64,000 nt of DNA from an uncultured Acidobacteriota bacterium (GCA_903873705.1 CAIQPK010000048.1:1-64000), one strand, 5' to 3'; counted from the first letter of the stretch, positions 1 to 8,587 are shown. Made by a program: numbers and translations. Notes: generated by a model from the sequence alone, not told the origin.

Positions 1-972
1 GAGGTAGCGGGCGAGGTTGATGATGCCGATGCCGCCGTTTTCCTGCACGGCGTTGGGGCCGTCGGTGTGGGTGTTGATGATGATGGCTTCGCCGGGGGTG
101 GAACCGGGGAGCGTGGCGTAGACGGTGTCGGTGGGGGAGTTCTGGAAGATGTCGGCGTCGAGCGTGAGAGTGGCCGAGGCGCCGGATTGAGCGAGGGTGC
201 GCAGCTTTGTGGCGGCGGCGGGGCCTACCCAGAGGGTGGGGATTTCCTGCAGGCCGTGGCCGAACGGGAGGTTCTGATTTTTGCAGTGGCCTTCGGAGAG
301 GTTGGTCCAGCCGAAGATGACGCCGACGGCGCCGGCCTTTTTGAACTCGGTGAGGAGCGGCGCGGCTACGGCGATGATGGAGGTCATGCTGGTGGTGAGT
401 CTGGTGTCGGGGGTGTAGGAGCCAAGGGAGTGGAACCACTCGGCGTAGTCGCGGAGGATGACTTCGAAGTCGACGTAGGCGATTTTGCCTTTGACGTCGG
501 TGGGCAGGGTGAAGGTGTTGCCGGTGCTGGTGGTGAGCTTGCCGGCGTAGGCGAGCGGCGCGGTGACGCCGTTGGGGCCGGTCTGGCCGGATTGCGGGTA
601 GTAGAAGCTGACGGGGATGTTCTGCGGGGCGCCACCTTTGGGCGTGGCGGTGATGGCGTAATTCTTGGCTTGCCAGCGGGGGAATTTGTAGGTGTCGCGG
701 TGGACTTCCAGGCCGGCGGATTGGAGGCCGTTGGCGAGGAAGTCGACGAATTTAATGTGGCCGGCGTTGCCGGTGTAGTGGGGGCAGAAGGAGGCGAGGG
801 TTTCGAACTCTGACCAGATGGTTTCGAGCGGGGCGAGGAGGGAGGGGTTGAAGGCGGTGGGGGCTTTGGCTGCGGCGAAAGCTTTGGGGAGGATGCTCGC
901 GAGGGCTACGGTGGAGGCTGTGCCGATGAACTGACGACGGTTGCGGAAGAAAGTGTTGGAGTTGTCCCGCAT
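1..972 (-). CDS. Tat-exported M28-like peptidase/PA-domain hydrolase, 3' end outside window
   Basis: The frame is open from an ATG at 972 to the first base of the window, 324 codons without a stop, so the C-terminus is missing. The N-terminus has a twin-arginine signal (NRRQFIG, residues 11-17) followed by a hydrophobic stretch ending near AFAAAK, so the protein is exported folded. Residues 60-110 resemble the start of M28 aminopeptidase-like proteins. A central PA-like insert follows, then the segment IIINTHTDGPN, which corresponds to the HxD metal-binding strand of M28 enzymes. The next acidic ligand, normally in a D-D/N-A-S-G context, reads QENGG here, so metal binding is uncertain. The family call is by resemblance only; the substrate is unknown. 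Confidence 0.75.
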   Translation of the reverse strand, partial: MRDNSNTFFRNRRQFIGTASTVALASILPKAFAAAKAPTAFNPSLLAPLETIWSEFETLASFCPHYTGNAGHIKFVDFLANGLQSAGLEVHRDTYKFPRWQAKNYAITATPKGGAPQNIPVSFYYPQSGQTGPNGVTAPLAYAGKLTTSTGNTFTLPTDVKGKIAYVDFEVILRDYAEWFHSLGSYTPDTRLTTSMTSIIAVAAPLLTEFKKAGAVGVIFGWTNLSEGHCKNQNLPFGHGLQEIPTLWVGPAAATKLRTLAQSGASATLTLDADIFQNSPTDTVYATLPGSTPGEAIIINTHTDGPNAVQENGGIGIINLARYL

Positions 973-1105
973 AGCTATAGCCTTCCTGTTTTCGCGAAGC
1001 GTTCACGCCGGTTTATACGAGCGTTTAAGGGCGCGGCCAGTATAGATGAAAGGCGGCTGAGCCGACTCGAGAATAAGCGAGCGGTATACTCGTTCCCTAG
1101 ACCCT

Positions 1106-1546
1106 ATGAAACGAGCCATTGTCTTACTTGCGCTTGGGATTTTCGGCACTGCGTTGCTGATCTCTGTTGTCACGGTCTATGTGCTGCACGATGTTGACCG
1201 GGATCAGATTGATCATCTGAACGGCGCCTTCGTGGGATTGTGCGTCGAAAGTCTTATCTTCACGCTTAGCATTGTGTTTGGGGTAGCCGTCGCGACACTT
1301 TTGTGGCGCTACTTTGCTCACCTAAACGCCTATGCTCCCCGCGGCCTACTCGCTCTGTATCTTGGCGCGGGCGTTACGGTCCTTCAGTACCTGTGGGACT
1401 TCAGCATCAGAAAGTTTCTTCCGCGCTTGAGTGACCTTTCCCTGGGTGTCTACTTGCTTCTTGCAATCGGCATTTGCGCGACGGTTCTCTGCCGGGACAT
1501 CCGGCAACAAGCCAGACAATCCGCTCAGGAAACCGTTTCCGGATAG
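1106..1546 (+). CDS. Small multi-pass membrane protein, unknown function
   Basis: This is a 146-residue protein with four hydrophobic segments at about residues 5-27, 43-68, 80-98 and 113-128, so it should be an inner-membrane protein. No conserved domain is recognised. A TATACT hexamer sits about 17 bases before the ATG with no clear Shine-Dalgarno sequence, so a very short leader is possible. The stretch is visibly less G+C-rich than its neighbours, which may mean recent acquisition. It stands alone between two minus-strand genes. Confidence 0.6.
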   Translation: MKRAIVLLALGIFGTALLISVVTVYVLHDVDRDQIDHLNGAFVGLCVESLIFTLSIVFGVAVATLLWRYFAHLNAYAPRGLLALYLGAGVTVLQYLWDFSIRKFLPRLSDLSLGVYLLLAIGICATVLCRDIRQQARQSAQETVSG

Positions 1547-1638
1547 GGCAGGCTTTTCGCGATCCGCGTCTGACGGCGCATGCTGATGTGGAACCGACGT
1601 CGTCCGTGGTTTCCGGCTGATGCCGACTCGTCGAAGCT

Positions 1639-2088
1639 CTAGCCGATTATTTCGATTGGCTGATTGGCGAAGGCTTTGTCTTCTTCGCCGGTGCCAGTGA
1701 GGAGGAAGCTGTTGGTGAGGGTGGATTTGCCGGTGGTCTTGTCGCCGTCTACGGCGGTGATGACGTAGGCGCAGCCGAACCAGTGGGCTTCGTTGAAGTC
1801 GGTGATGGACCACTGGGCGGGGTGGTCGGGGTGGGAGTGGTAGAAGCCGACGATGTCGAGGCCGGCTTTGCGACCCTCGCGCTGGGCTTTGATGAGCTCC
1901 TGCGGGGCGATGTGGTAGCGGTTGTGGGCGCTGTCGGTGCGGGTGTTGCCGGCACGGATGAGGGCTTCTACGCGGATGGTGGTTTCGGTGGACTTGCCGA
2001 GCATGATGCCGCAGCACTCGTTGGGGTAGGTCTCTTCGCCGTGGGCGCGGAGCTGGTCGTAGAGGTCCTGAGAGAGTTGCAGACTCAC
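1639..2088 (-). CDS. mec: Mov34/MPN (JAMM) metalloprotease, Mec-like
   Basis: This 149-residue protein carries a full JAMM zinc site: Glu24 in NECCG, then His84-Ser-His86, Ser94 and Asp97 in FYHSHPDH...SITD. Mycobacterial Mec removes newly formed cysteine from the C-terminus of the sulfur-carrier protein CysO. The GTG start at 2088 overlaps the stop of the upstream cysteine synthase gene in a GTGA junction, with AGGAG nine bases before it, so the two genes are translationally coupled. That pairing is the main reason for the Mec reading. No gene for a ThiS/MoaD-like carrier lies next to it. A general JAMM deubiquitinase-like peptidase is the alternative. Confidence 0.85.
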   Translation of the reverse strand: MSLQLSQDLYDQLRAHGEETYPNECCGIMLGKSTETTIRVEALIRAGNTRTDSAHNRYHIAPQELIKAQREGRKAGLDIVGFYHSHPDHPAQWSITDFNEAHWFGCAYVITAVDGDKTTGKSTLTNSFLLTGTGEEDKAFANQPIEIIG

Positions 2089-3095
2089 TTGCGGCGGTCT
2101 CCTAGCTTGTTGTGGAGGGTTTGGTCGGCGTCGGAGGTTTCGTTCCAGAAGCGCTCGGAGAGGTACTTGTCGGCGGAATCGCAGAGGATGGTGACGATGA
2201 CGGCTTCGCGGCCGGCGGCGTGCTCGGCTTCGGCTACTTCCAGCGAGGCCGCGACGGCGGCAGCGGCAGAGACGCCGACGAGGAGCCCCTGGTTGCGGCC
2301 CAGCCACTTGGCCATGGCGTAGGCGCGCTCGGTGGCCATGTCGATGTTCCAGTCGGCAAGCTTGTCGTCGTAGATGGGCGGGACGATGGCGGTGGCCATG
2401 TGTTTGAGGCCTTCGAGGCCGTTGAAGGGGGAATCGGGCTGCATGGAGATGCACTTGACCGCGGGGTTGAGTTCCTTGAGGCGGCGGGTGGTGCCCATGA
2501 AGGTGCCGGAGGTGCCGAGGGCGGCGATGAAGTGCGTGACCAGGCCTTCGGTCTGCTGCCAGATCTCGTTGGCGGTGCCGCGGTAGTGGGCGAGCCAGTT
2601 GTTGTCGTTGCCGTACTGGTCGGCGTAAAAGTACTTGTCGGGCTCGGCGGTGGCGAGTTCCTTGACTTTGCGGATGGCGCCGTCGGAGCCATCTGCGGGA
2701 TCGGTCCAGACGACTTCGGCGCCGTAGGCGGCGAGGATGCGCTTGCGTTCGACAGAGACGTTGGACGGCATGCAGAGCTGGACGCCGAAGCCGAGCGAGG
2801 CGCCGAGCATGGCGTAGGCGATGCCGGTGTTGCCGGAGGTGGCGTCGAGGAGAATGCGGGAGTGGCCGCCGGGGGCGCTGCCGGGGCCGAGCTGGCCCTT
2901 GGCGATGGCGTCGAGGACGATGGAGGAGCCGGCGCGATCTTTGACGCTGCCGCCGGGGTTGAGCCACTCGGCTTTGCCGAGGATCTGGATGCCGGGGAGA
3001 TGCGCGGCGAGCTGGTCGAGCTGAATGAGCGCGGTGTTGCCGATGCGTTCGAGTAGCGCGATGCCGAGAGGTTCGGTTGAAACGGAAGTGCTCAT
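2085..3095 (-). CDS. cysM: PLP-dependent cysteine synthase (CysM-like)
   Basis: This is a fold-type II PLP enzyme of 336 residues that makes cysteine from an activated serine. The Schiff-base lysine is Lys52 in LNPGGSVKDR, and the substrate loop TSGNTG is at 86-91. A GTSGT phosphate-binding loop appears near residue 197. The ATG at 3095 was chosen because the coding frame begins to resemble the family there (MSTSVSTEPLG) and GGAG lies about 15 bases upstream; the frame stays open further upstream. Its coupling to a Mec-like protease suggests it may use a thiocarboxylated carrier protein rather than free sulfide, as mycobacterial CysM does. Conventional O-acetylserine sulfhydrylase (CysK) activity cannot be excluded. 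Confidence 0.88.
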   Translation of the reverse strand: MSTSVSTEPLGIALLERIGNTALIQLDQLAAHLPGIQILGKAEWLNPGGSVKDRAGSSIVLDAIAKGQLGPGSAPGGHSRILLDATSGNTGIAYAMLGASLGFGVQLCMPSNVSVERKRILAAYGAEVVWTDPADGSDGAIRKVKELATAEPDKYFYADQYGNDNNWLAHYRGTANEIWQQTEGLVTHFIAALGTSGTFMGTTRRLKELNPAVKCISMQPDSPFNGLEGLKHMATAIVPPIYDDKLADWNIDMATERAYAMAKWLGRNQGLLVGVSAAAAVAASLEVAEAEHAAGREAVIVTILCDSADKYLSERFWNETSDADQTLHNKLGDRRK

Positions 3096-3238
3096 GTCGA
3101 GGTAAGACTCCGGTGGCGGTCCCGCTGATTGAAGCGCTGGCGGGGATGTGCGACAGTTGAAATCAAGTCTAAACGGTTGGCCGCGGGATGCTCCAGCTGG
3201 CGGCGGCGTGAAGTTAGAACAGAGAAGGCCCGGAACCC

Positions 3239-3658
3239 ATGGCAAAGAGACCCAAACCGCGTACGTTCGATGAAGTGCTGTCCGTTCTCGGTAACGAGAA
3301 ATTTGATGTTGCGCCAGCGCAGGAAGGTGCAAATCGGGCGGCCGGAGCGCGGCGGGTGGAGAAGTACGGCTGCGCGGCAGAGATTGCGCCTTCTCCTGAC
3401 AGGGACGCTACGGTGCGGTTGCTGGCGCGGCCGGGATGGGTGCTGGGTGGGGAGATTGCGCGGCTGACTGACCGGGGGTATCAGAAGTTTCTGAAGACTT
3501 CGAAGCTGGAGATTCCGGCGACGGCGGAGATTTTGCGGGCGATTCATCACTTCAGCGAAGAGCTGAAGGAGGCGATCGGGTCGTTGAGTTTGTATAACGA
3601 GTCGCTGGGGACGACGAGCGACCGGTATGTTTATGACCGGGTGGCGGGGCGGGAGTAG
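3239..3658 (+). CDS. Conserved hypothetical protein
   Basis: This 139-residue soluble protein has a basic, low-complexity N-terminal third and a more ordered C-terminal part (about 60-139) with helical character. It has no signal peptide or membrane segment and no recognised domain. It is divergent from cysM with 143 bases between the two starts, which must contain both promoters. It ends six bases before the next gene, so the two may be co-transcribed. The high G+C codon use fits the host. Confidence 0.65.
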   Translation: MAKRPKPRTFDEVLSVLGNEKFDVAPAQEGANRAAGARRVEKYGCAAEIAPSPDRDATVRLLARPGWVLGGEIARLTDRGYQKFLKTSKLEIPATAEILRAIHHFSEELKEAIGSLSLYNESLGTTSDRYVYDRVAGRE

Positions 3659-3664
3659 GAGATC

Positions 3665-4306
3665 ATGGCAGGCATGCTGAGGTTGGGAGTCATGACTTCC
3701 TTGCTCTTGCTGGCTGCTTCGCTCAGCGGTGCAGCGTCGTCCGCGGCGCAGATCGACCCGGACTCATACGCGGTTTACTCCGAGATGATGAATAGCCAAA
3801 CCCGAGGCAAATCTAACGCCGGCCTTTGGATGATCAGCGCGGCTACAACCAGCTACGATGCCACCCAACCATGTAAGCCGGATCTCAAAGATGACTTTGC
3901 CTCAGTAGCCGCACCGCAGAGAGCCATCCACGTACCTCCCGAAGATAGAGCCCGCTTTCAGGAAGTTCTGGATAATTTCGAAGCCCACTGTCACGATGGC
4001 GGGGTACTGCAAAGGGATCAGTTCAAAACGGACTGGCCCATTCGCTTACTTACTTCCGCGGAATCGAAACGGTTTGAAATTGACTTAGCCGTTGAGGATC
4101 CGAAGCTTTGGCAGAAATGGCCTAAGGGCGCTACGGGGTTACAAAGCTTCAGCCAGGTATTTTTCAATCACGACCACACGTTAGCTATGGCTTACAGTTC
4201 TTACTACTGCGGCATGCTTTGTGCGACGTGGGAATGGCAAGTGTTGGAACGCACAGAAACAGGGTGGAAAGTGCTTCCGTGGAAGCACGATACTATCGTT
4301 TCTTAG
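3665..4306 (+). CDS. Secreted hypothetical protein
   Basis: This 213-residue protein has a signal peptide (hydrophobic core LLLLAASLSGAASSAAQ, cleavage near residue 30). The mature part contains four or more cysteines, including YYCGMLCATWEW near the C-terminus, that could form disulfides in the periplasm. No family is recognised. AGGAG lies just ahead of the ATG at 3665; an in-frame ATG at 3674 is an alternative start with better spacing. Its 3' end overlaps the convergent rsmI gene by 14 bases. Base composition is nearer 50% G+C than the 60-65% of its neighbours, suggesting acquisition. Confidence 0.65.
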   Translation: MAGMLRLGVMTSLLLLAASLSGAASSAAQIDPDSYAVYSEMMNSQTRGKSNAGLWMISAATTSYDATQPCKPDLKDDFASVAAPQRAIHVPPEDRARFQEVLDNFEAHCHDGGVLQRDQFKTDWPIRLLTSAESKRFEIDLAVEDPKLWQKWPKGATGLQSFSQVFFNHDHTLAMAYSSYYCGMLCATWEWQVLERTETGWKVLPWKHDTIVS

Positions 4307-5210
4307 TTCGCTGCCACTCGCGATACGCTTCACTCTTGCCTATCCCACGATCCTTCGCAACTTGCTTGAGAGCGTCTTTCTCCGTTACTCCGGAAACCAT
4401 GAGGGCTTGTACTTCAGCGGCAAGGTTCGGCGCTGAAGTATTTTCCGCGGACGCAGTGCAAGGGGTTCCGTCCAGGAGCAGGACCATTTCGCCGCGGATG
4501 GACGGGCGTTTGGTGTAGTCGGCTAAGAGTTCGGCGGCGGTGCCTCGGGAGAATTCTTCGTGGAGCTTGGTTAGTTCGCGGGCGATGACTACGCGCTGGG
4601 TGGGGCCGAAGGTGGCGATGATGTCTTCCAGCGCGCCGAGGATGCGGTGGGGGGTTTCGTAGAAGATGTGGGTGATGGGTGTGGTGGTCGCTTCGTTGCG
4701 CAGGGCTTCGAGAACGGTGCGGCGCTGGCCTTCTTTGGAGGGGAGGAAGCCGTGGAAGGTGAAGCGGTCGGCGGGAAGGCCGCTGGCGATCAGGGCGCTG
4801 AGGGCGGCGTTGGCGCCGGGGATGGGGTAGACCGCGATGCCGGCGGCGATGGCTTCAGCGGCAATGGCGGCGCCGGGGTCGGCTATGCCGGGCATGCCGG
4901 CGTCGGAGACGATGGCGATGCGGGCGCCGGATTTGAGGGCTTCGATGAGCACGGTGGCGCGGGAGGTTTCGTTGTGGGCGTGGTAGCTGACTGTCGGGGT
5001 GCGGATGCCGAAGTGGCCGAGCAGCTTGGCGGTCTGGCGGGTGTCTTCGCAGGCGATGCGGTCGGCGGAGCGGAGCACGCGGAGGGCGCGGAGGGTGATG
5101 TCTTCGAGGTTGCCGATGGGTGTGGCGACGAGGTATAGGCCGGGGGCGAGGGGTTTTTCGGCGTGCTGATTCTCGAAAGGCGCTTCGCCGGGAGTTGGTC
5201 CTCCGGTCAT
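4293..5210 (-). CDS. rsmI: 16S rRNA (cytidine1402-2'-O)-methyltransferase RsmI
   Basis: This is a 305-residue tetrapyrrole-methylase-fold enzyme that 2'-O-methylates C1402 in the decoding centre of 16S rRNA. Recognisable elements are GLYLVATPIGNLEDIT (residues 24-39), the ACEDTR segment, SDAGMPGIADPG, and the family FYETPHR segment near residue 185. The start ATG overlaps the stop codon of the upstream S2P-like gene (ATGA, 5207-5210), indicating translational coupling. Length is normal for the family (about 280-300). Confidence 0.95.
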   Translation of the reverse strand: MTGGPTPGEAPFENQHAEKPLAPGLYLVATPIGNLEDITLRALRVLRSADRIACEDTRQTAKLLGHFGIRTPTVSYHAHNETSRATVLIEALKSGARIAIVSDAGMPGIADPGAAIAAEAIAAGIAVYPIPGANAALSALIASGLPADRFTFHGFLPSKEGQRRTVLEALRNEATTTPITHIFYETPHRILGALEDIIATFGPTQRVVIARELTKLHEEFSRGTAAELLADYTKRPSIRGEMVLLLDGTPCTASAENTSAPNLAAEVQALMVSGVTEKDALKQVAKDRGIGKSEAYREWQRTKKR

Positions 5211-6316
5211 CGCGGCTCTCGGGCCTCGACCGGTGGGCGGGTCTGCTTTACCTGGTGGACGGCTCGGGTAAGGCTTTGCGGGGTGAGGATGCCGAGGACG
5301 CGGCCTTGCTCGGCTACGGGGATGAACTCGGATGCGCCCTGGGCACCAGCACGGCGGAGGGCGGAGACGAGCTGCTCGGTGGGGGCGGCGATCTGGAGGC
5401 TGCGCGTCATGACGCCCTGCACGTAGCCGTCGCCTTCGATCTGGAGGTGGTCGGCGAGGGTCTGGCGGGTGACGGAGCCGACGAGTCGGTCGCCACGGAC
5501 GACGGGGAAGACGTCCTGCAGGCTGTGGACGGTGCGGACGAGCGCGCCGCGGAGGGTGTCGGAGCTGGAGAGGGTGATGAACTCGGTGAGCATGACTTCG
5601 GAGACGGCCATGCGTTCGCCTCCGGCGCTTTCGGCGGCGGCGGCGGGGGTCTGGAGTTGCGAGAGCAGGAGCAGGAATGCGCCGAGGACGATGACCCAGA
5701 TATTTGCGGTGAGGAGGCCCGCGAGGAGCATGGCAGCGGAGAGGCCGGTAATCAGGCTGAAGGCGGGGCCGCCGATACGGGCGACCGGTGCGGGCGGGGT
5801 TTTGGTGTTGCCGCGAAAGAGCTGGCGGGTGGGGAGTGCGGCCGTGGGGAGAAGATTGACCACGCCGACGACGAACTGCATCCAGATGAAGCTGCGCAGC
5901 ACGTGGGTGGGTGATATCCAGGGCTGCGAGACGAGGTTGACGCCGGGAGAAGTGGCGTAGCTAAGACCCATCATCAGAAGCCCGACGAGCAGGTTGGCGA
6001 GCGGAGCGGACCAGAGGAGGGGGAGTGTCGTGGCCTTGATGCCGGGCTCCTGCGGAGCGAAGGCCATAACGCCTCCGACGGGGAAAAGGAAGAGCGCGCG
6101 GAGGCGGAGGCCGGCGTAGAGCGCGGTGAGGCAGCGGGCGGTCTCGCGTACGGCGACGGCGAAGAAGAGCGCGACGAAGAGGCCGAGGCCGCGCATGGCG
6201 CTATCGGTGGCGGCGGCTCCATAGGCCATCGCTCCCAGGAGAAGAAGGAGGAAGGTGAGGTGGACTCGGACATCGACACCCATGATCCGGCCCAGCGGGA
6301 ACGACCAACGCAGCAT
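5207..6316 (-). CDS. Site-2-protease-like membrane protein with CBS pair, catalytic residues lost
   Basis: This 369-residue protein has the architecture of prokaryotic M50B site-2 proteases: about six membrane segments (residues 17-235) then a CBS-domain pair (about 245-365). The zinc motif HExxH is replaced by RETAR at 57-61, and the second motif, normally NPxDG-like, reads NLLPTAALPTRQ at 154-165 without the aspartate. It should therefore not hold zinc or cleave peptides. It may bind substrate or nucleotides as a pseudoprotease. The ATG at 6316 precedes MLRWSFPLGRIMG, the usual S2P N-terminus; the frame is open further upstream but that part is not family-like. It is coupled to rsmI downstream. 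Confidence 0.85.
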   Translation of the reverse strand: MLRWSFPLGRIMGVDVRVHLTFLLLLLGAMAYGAAATDSAMRGLGLFVALFFAVAVRETARCLTALYAGLRLRALFLFPVGGVMAFAPQEPGIKATTLPLLWSAPLANLLVGLLMMGLSYATSPGVNLVSQPWISPTHVLRSFIWMQFVVGVVNLLPTAALPTRQLFRGNTKTPPAPVARIGGPAFSLITGLSAAMLLAGLLTANIWVIVLGAFLLLLSQLQTPAAAAESAGGERMAVSEVMLTEFITLSSSDTLRGALVRTVHSLQDVFPVVRGDRLVGSVTRQTLADHLQIEGDGYVQGVMTRSLQIAAPTEQLVSALRRAGAQGASEFIPVAEQGRVLGILTPQSLTRAVHQVKQTRPPVEAREPR

Positions 6317-6385
6317 GTCGTTATTGTATGCGGCAGAGCAACGCGTGCATGACGGCGCTGTCAGGATGCAGGCTACGATAGAGCG

Positions 6386-6973
6386 ATGCGGGTGATTGCG
6401 GGGATATACCGATCGAGGATTCTGGATGCACCGCGCGGGACGGCCACACGGCCGACCAGCGACCGGTTGCGGGAGACGCTGTTCAGTGTGCTGGCTCCAC
6501 GGTTGGAGGGAGCGCGGTTTGCTGACCTTTATGCGGGGTCGGGTGCGGTGGGGATTGAGGCGATCAGCCGGGGCGCGGAGCATGTGTGGTTTGCCGAAAA
6601 TGCACCGGATGCGCTGAGGGCCATTCGCGGGAATTTGTCGAAGTTGAAGGTGGGTGGAGGATATTCCGTGGAAGACCGGAGCGTGGGGCATCTGCTGCGG
6701 TCGTTGGTGAAGGCCGGACGGTTGGTGGATGTGGTGTTTCTCGATCCACCGTATGAGGCCGAGGAAGAGTACAGCGCTACTTTGGGTTTCTTAGGGAGGG
6801 AACACGAGACACTGTTGGCGCCGGGGGCGTTGGTGGTGGTGGAGCATCGGAAGAAGGCTGATCTGAGCGAGCGTTTTGGCGTGCTGGAACGGACGCGAGT
6901 GTTGAAGCAGGGGGATGTGGCGTTGAGCTTTTACGCGGTGGGGGCGGTCGGCGCGGACGCGGCTAGCGACTGA
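6386..6973 (+). CDS. rsmD: 16S rRNA (guanine966-N2)-methyltransferase RsmD
   Basis: This 195-residue Rossmann-fold methyltransferase modifies G966 of 16S rRNA. It shows MRVIAGIYRS at the start, the RPTSDRLRETLFSVL segment, the SAM-binding loop DLYAGSGAVGIEA (47-59) and the catalytic DPPY at 120-123. It is divergent from the S2P-like/rsmI pair with 69 bases between. Its 3' end overlaps the convergent hypothetical gene by 11 bases. Two different 16S rRNA methyltransferases therefore flank one shared promoter region. Confidence 0.95.
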   Translation: MRVIAGIYRSRILDAPRGTATRPTSDRLRETLFSVLAPRLEGARFADLYAGSGAVGIEAISRGAEHVWFAENAPDALRAIRGNLSKLKVGGGYSVEDRSVGHLLRSLVKAGRLVDVVFLDPPYEAEEEYSATLGFLGREHETLLAPGALVVVEHRKKADLSERFGVLERTRVLKQGDVALSFYAVGAVGADAASD

Positions 6974-7532
6974 AGCCGCCGCCGGTGTGGTGGCCGGTGC
7001 GGAGGTCGACGGTGAAAGGGAGTTCGCGGTCGGTGGGCATGTTCCAGCCTTGGCCGTGGAGATGGCCGTCGCGGATTTCGCCGAGAGTGAGGCCTTCCCA
7101 GGTTAGCTTGGCGGTTTGCCAGAGGAGACCGGTCGTGCCGATGGCGGCTACGGTGTGGAAGCCGGCGAGGAGGAGGAGGTTTTCTTCGGGTGCAGCGAGA
7201 ACTTGCGTGACCGGGCGAAGTGGGAGGTGGAGGCAGGTTTCGGGGGTGGTGGTGTCGACGAGGTAGGCGTAGCCGCCGGCGATGGCGAGCATGTCGTTGG
7301 ATGCGGGGCAGGCGTGGAGGCCGGTGGGCAGGGACTTGTCTTTGAAGCCGAGGGCGCAGGTGGCGAGGAAGGTGCCGCCGGTGGCGGGTCGGACGAGGAG
7401 TTGGAGGGCGCCGCGCTCGAGGGCGTCTTCTTCGCCGGGGACGCGCATGGGGTAGACGAAGTGGCGTGCCGGGGCGATGAGCGGCGTGGTGGTGAGGATT
7501 TCGGCTTGCCAGGTTGGGAGGAAGGCGGTCAT
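6963..7532 (-). CDS. Conserved hypothetical protein, beta-propeller-like
   Basis: This 189-residue protein is made of short repeated strand-like units (for example GGTFLATCALGFKDKSL, MLAIAGGYAYLVDTTT, LLLLAGFHTVAAIG), the pattern of a small beta-propeller or beta-sandwich. No signal peptide or catalytic motif is visible. Its ATG overlaps the thiL stop codon (ATGA, 7529-7532), so it is translated from the thiL mRNA. Function is unknown; the link with thiamine metabolism is positional only. Confidence 0.65.
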   Translation of the reverse strand: MTAFLPTWQAEILTTTPLIAPARHFVYPMRVPGEEDALERGALQLLVRPATGGTFLATCALGFKDKSLPTGLHACPASNDMLAIAGGYAYLVDTTTPETCLHLPLRPVTQVLAAPEENLLLLAGFHTVAAIGTTGLLWQTAKLTWEGLTLGEIRDGHLHGQGWNMPTDRELPFTVDLRTGHHTGGGFSR

Positions 7533-8587
7533 GGCGTGCGGAAGTGCTCCCAGCCTTGGGGTTCGAGCGGGGTGCGGTGGTTCGTGGCGTCGATGAGAGT
7601 GACTTGCGGGCGGCCCTTGCGGGTGGGGAGGATGCGGCCGATGGGGGTGATGGGAATACCGGCCAGTTTGCGGGGTAGGCGGGTGGTGGGCGCGGCGGTA
7701 AAGAGGAGTTCGTAGTCTTCACCGCCGTTGAGGGCGGCGTTGAGGGCGGCGGCGGCGGGAAGCGCGGCGGCGAGGGGGTGGAGCGGGAGGGCGGCGGCGA
7801 CGACTTCGGCGGCGACGTGGGAAGCGGTGCAGAGGTGGGTGAGGTCGGTGGAGAGGCCGTCGCTCAGGTCGATACATGCCGTGGCGAGGTGGCGGCGGAG
7901 GAGTTCCCTGCCCTGCGCGAGGCGGGGTTGGGGGTAGAGGTGGGGGTGGTTTGCGGCTGGGTTGGCCGCACGAAAGCGGCGGGGGTTGGCGGCTAGGAGC
8001 GCGAGTTCCGCAGAGGCGCCGCCGAGGGAGCCGGTGGTGTAGAGGATGTCTCCGGGGCGGGCGGTGCTGCGGCGGAGTGCGCGGCCGGTGGGGGCGGCGC
8101 CGAGGAGGATGATGTCGGCGAGGATGTGTGGGCCGGGGGCCTGGGCGGTATCGCCGCCGGCCAGCGGGACGTTGTGGGCGGCGGCGAGGGTGAGGAGGCC
8201 GTGGAAGAAGGCGTCGAGCCAGGACTGGTTGGCGACGGCTGCGGGCGGGAGAGCGAGAGAAAGAAAGGCGGCTAGAGGGCGGGCGCCCATTGCTGCGATG
8301 TCGCTTAGACCGCGAGCCAGGGCACGGTGGCCGATGGCGGCGGCGGGATGCCAGGCGCGGCGGAAGTGGCGGCCTTCGAGGGAAAAATCGGTGGTAACGA
8401 CGATTTCTTCGCCCGCGCGGACGCGGAGGATGGCGCAGTCGTCGCCGATGCCCAGGCGAAGCGCCGAGCTGCGCGTGGTGGCTGAAAGCGAGCTAATTTG
8501 TTGAATCAAAGCACGTTCTGCCGTCGGCAGAAGGGCGCGGGCGGAGGGCTTGGCCGGTTTGGGGCTGCGGGGCATCGTCTTCAGCAT
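7529..8587 (-). CDS. thiL: Thiamine-monophosphate kinase
   Basis: This 352-residue AIRS/PurM-fold kinase phosphorylates thiamine phosphate to thiamine diphosphate. Characteristic pieces are GIGDDCAIL (about residue 47), TTDFSLEGRHF, the LSDIAAMGA segment, GGDTAQAPG, CIDLSDGLSTDL, and GGEDYELLF near residue 288. The start at 8587 (MLKTMPRSPK) was preferred over 8653 because the extra residues are not family-like; 8575 is another possible ATG. The last base of the gene overlaps the following small gene. Confidence 0.93.
   Translation of the reverse strand: MLKTMPRSPKPAKPSARALLPTAERALIQQISSLSATTRSSALRLGIGDDCAILRVRAGEEIVVTTDFSLEGRHFRRAWHPAAAIGHRALARGLSDIAAMGARPLAAFLSLALPPAAVANQSWLDAFFHGLLTLAAAHNVPLAGGDTAQAPGPHILADIILLGAAPTGRALRRSTARPGDILYTTGSLGGASAELALLAANPRRFRAANPAANHPHLYPQPRLAQGRELLRRHLATACIDLSDGLSTDLTHLCTASHVAAEVVAAALPLHPLAAALPAAAALNAALNGGEDYELLFTAAPTTRLPRKLAGIPITPIGRILPTRKGRPQVTLIDATNHRTPLEPQGWEHFRTP

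Noticed and set aside
67-813. Long plus-strand Gly/Val/Glu-rich open frame opposite the M28-like gene
   Set aside because: It is the antisense shadow of a clearly coding minus-strand frame with Tat signal; composition is typical of reverse-strand reading in G+C-rich DNA.
2112-3056. 314-codon plus-strand frame opposite cysM
   Set aside because: Antisense shadow; cysM on the other strand has catalytic motifs across the whole interval.
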